Assembly (NCBI GenBank): GCA_026419655.1
Contig: JANZZA010000213.1
Span: forward strand, 1 to 6,382
Length of the DNA stretch: 6,382 bases
DNA from: Armatimonadota bacterium
GTDB lineage: Bacteria > Armatimonadota > Zipacnadia > Zipacnadales > FEN-943
Reading direction: 5' to 3'
Notes under the pieces: model-generated
What the model was told of the DNA's origin: nothing
The model's input: only the letters and a program-made list of their open reading frames with translations
Database searches by the model: none
Shown: piece by piece, positions 5,960-6,382 of the stretch
Layout of the letters: the number at the start of each line of letters is the position of its first letter
Numbering within the stretch: position 1 is the stretch's first letter
Made by a program: the position numbers and the translations under genes

Positions 5960-6059
5960 CAGGTAACCGGGCAGTCGAACTACGTTGAGAGCCTTTCCTC
6001 GAGGGCGCCTGCGGTGGTAACCTTAGGGGCGCTGACGGCAAGGCAGCGAGGTGTCGGTG

Positions 6060-6382
6060 ATGCGGAAGATAGCGGTATATCTTTGGGTTCTTTTGGGTGG
6101 TGCCGTGACACTTTTCGGGTGCGGTGGGGGTGTGCAGCAGGCTCAGCCGCGCCGCAGTACGCCGTCCATCACAGGAGCGTATGGAGAGCGCGGCGGGGCG
6201 CTGGCCGTCAAGCCTGCTGAGCAGGCCCAGGCCCTCGAAGCCGACTATTACGGCCATCAGGCGCTGCGGCTATTCAACGGCCTCGTCACGGTCACCGCCG
6301 TGCCCGAGTTCGGCGGCCGGGTAATGGAATATAAGCTTGGCGACAAGGACCTGCTGTGGGTGAATCTGGCAGAGGTTCAGGC
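6060..6382 (+). CDS. Lipoprotein, DUF4380/aldose-epimerase-like, N-terminal part (runs off the right edge)
   Basis: The first 107 residues are present. ATG 6060 follows GCGAGG (6046-6051) at 8 bases; a GTG at 6057 is an alternative. The N-terminus MRKIAVYLWVLLGGAVTLFGC is a lipoprotein signal: charged start, hydrophobic core, and lipobox LFGC with C21 to be lipidated, so the mature protein is anchored in a membrane. A low-complexity linker (about 22-60) follows. Then comes YYGHQALRLFNGLVTVTAVPE, followed by FGGRVMEYKLGDKDLLWVN (66-102). That pattern, a strand followed by a GGR turn and a Trp-containing strand, resembles the opening of DUF4380 and related galactose-mutarotase-like beta-sandwich proteins. 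A sugar-binding or sugar-converting role would suit the xylulokinase upstream, but 608 bases separate them and the family call rests on recollection of motifs. Confidence 0.75.
   Translation, partial: MRKIAVYLWVLLGGAVTLFGCGGGVQQAQPRRSTPSITGAYGERGGALAVKPAEQAQALEADYYGHQALRLFNGLVTVTAVPEFGGRVMEYKLGDKDLLWVNLAEVQ

Larger units (their letters stand above)
5452..6059. other. Repeat-rich intergenic region after xylB
   Basis: 608 bases without a convincing gene. An open frame starting with ATG 5481 runs to 5966, and both 58-base repeats fall in the same phase in it. Most of it is made of repeats and stem-loops, its product is low-complexity and basic, and I do not take it as a gene. The identifiable contents are the repeats, the nested inverted repeat and the stem-loop listed separately. 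No tRNA, rRNA or known riboswitch is recognised. A short CGCTG/CAGCG hairpin (6030-6048) overlaps the ribosome site of the next gene. Confidence 0.7.

Noticed and set aside
5481..5966. Open frame with an ATG after a G-rich stretch, spanning both 58-base repeats in one phase
   Set aside because: Most of it is repeat and stem-loop DNA, and the product is a low-complexity basic chain with no family character. The shared phase of the repeats (336 bases apart) has a one-in-three chance.

Overview
The window looks like a piece of a bacterial chromosome. GC content is fairly high: hand counts of a few lines give about 58-62% in the left-hand genes and about 65% in the kinase gene. It carries four leftward genes, a 505-base divergent gap, a rightward sugar-kinase gene, a 608-base gap rich in repeats and stem-loops, and the start of a rightward lipoprotein gene. 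The lipoprotein signal peptide, xylulokinase and sugar aminotransferase suggest a saccharolytic bacterium. The phylum cannot be fixed from the sequence. An uncultured lineage of the Armatimonadota or Planctomycetota kind would fit, but that is a guess.

Left block (1-3407, all minus strand, so read right to left): a DegT/DnrJ/EryC1/StrS-family PLP aminotransferase (3407-2088), a small amino-methyltransferase for DNA with DPFLGSGST and TSPPYW motifs (2028-1165), a LAGLIDADG-fold protein whose two catalytic acidic positions are replaced by Ser and Gly (1155-277), and the first 90 residues of a PD-(D/E)XK nuclease (270 to beyond the left edge). The last three genes are packed with gaps of 9 and 6 bases. 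They read as a restriction-modification-like cassette: a modifying enzyme, a probable DNA-binding protein built on a dead homing-endonuclease fold, and a separate nuclease. This cassette is the most interesting part of the window. The aminotransferase lies 59 bases upstream on the same strand; whether it belongs functionally is unknown.

Middle (3408-3912): a non-coding divergent region. Next to the kinase gene is a TTGACA box followed by a 13-bp palindrome, a plausible control site.

Right block (3913-6382): a complete, intact-looking xylulokinase (xylB), then non-coding DNA. The gap holds two near-identical 58-base repeats (5512-5569 and 5848-5905), a diverged inverted relative of them (5578-5637), a separate nested inverted repeat (5725-5837), and a small stem-loop (5905-5959). 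The first repeat and its inverted relative together can fold into a Y shape, as in the REP/BIME elements of other bacteria. The window ends in the first 107 residues of a lipoprotein resembling the DUF4380/aldose-epimerase-like families, which could fit carbohydrate handling alongside xylB.
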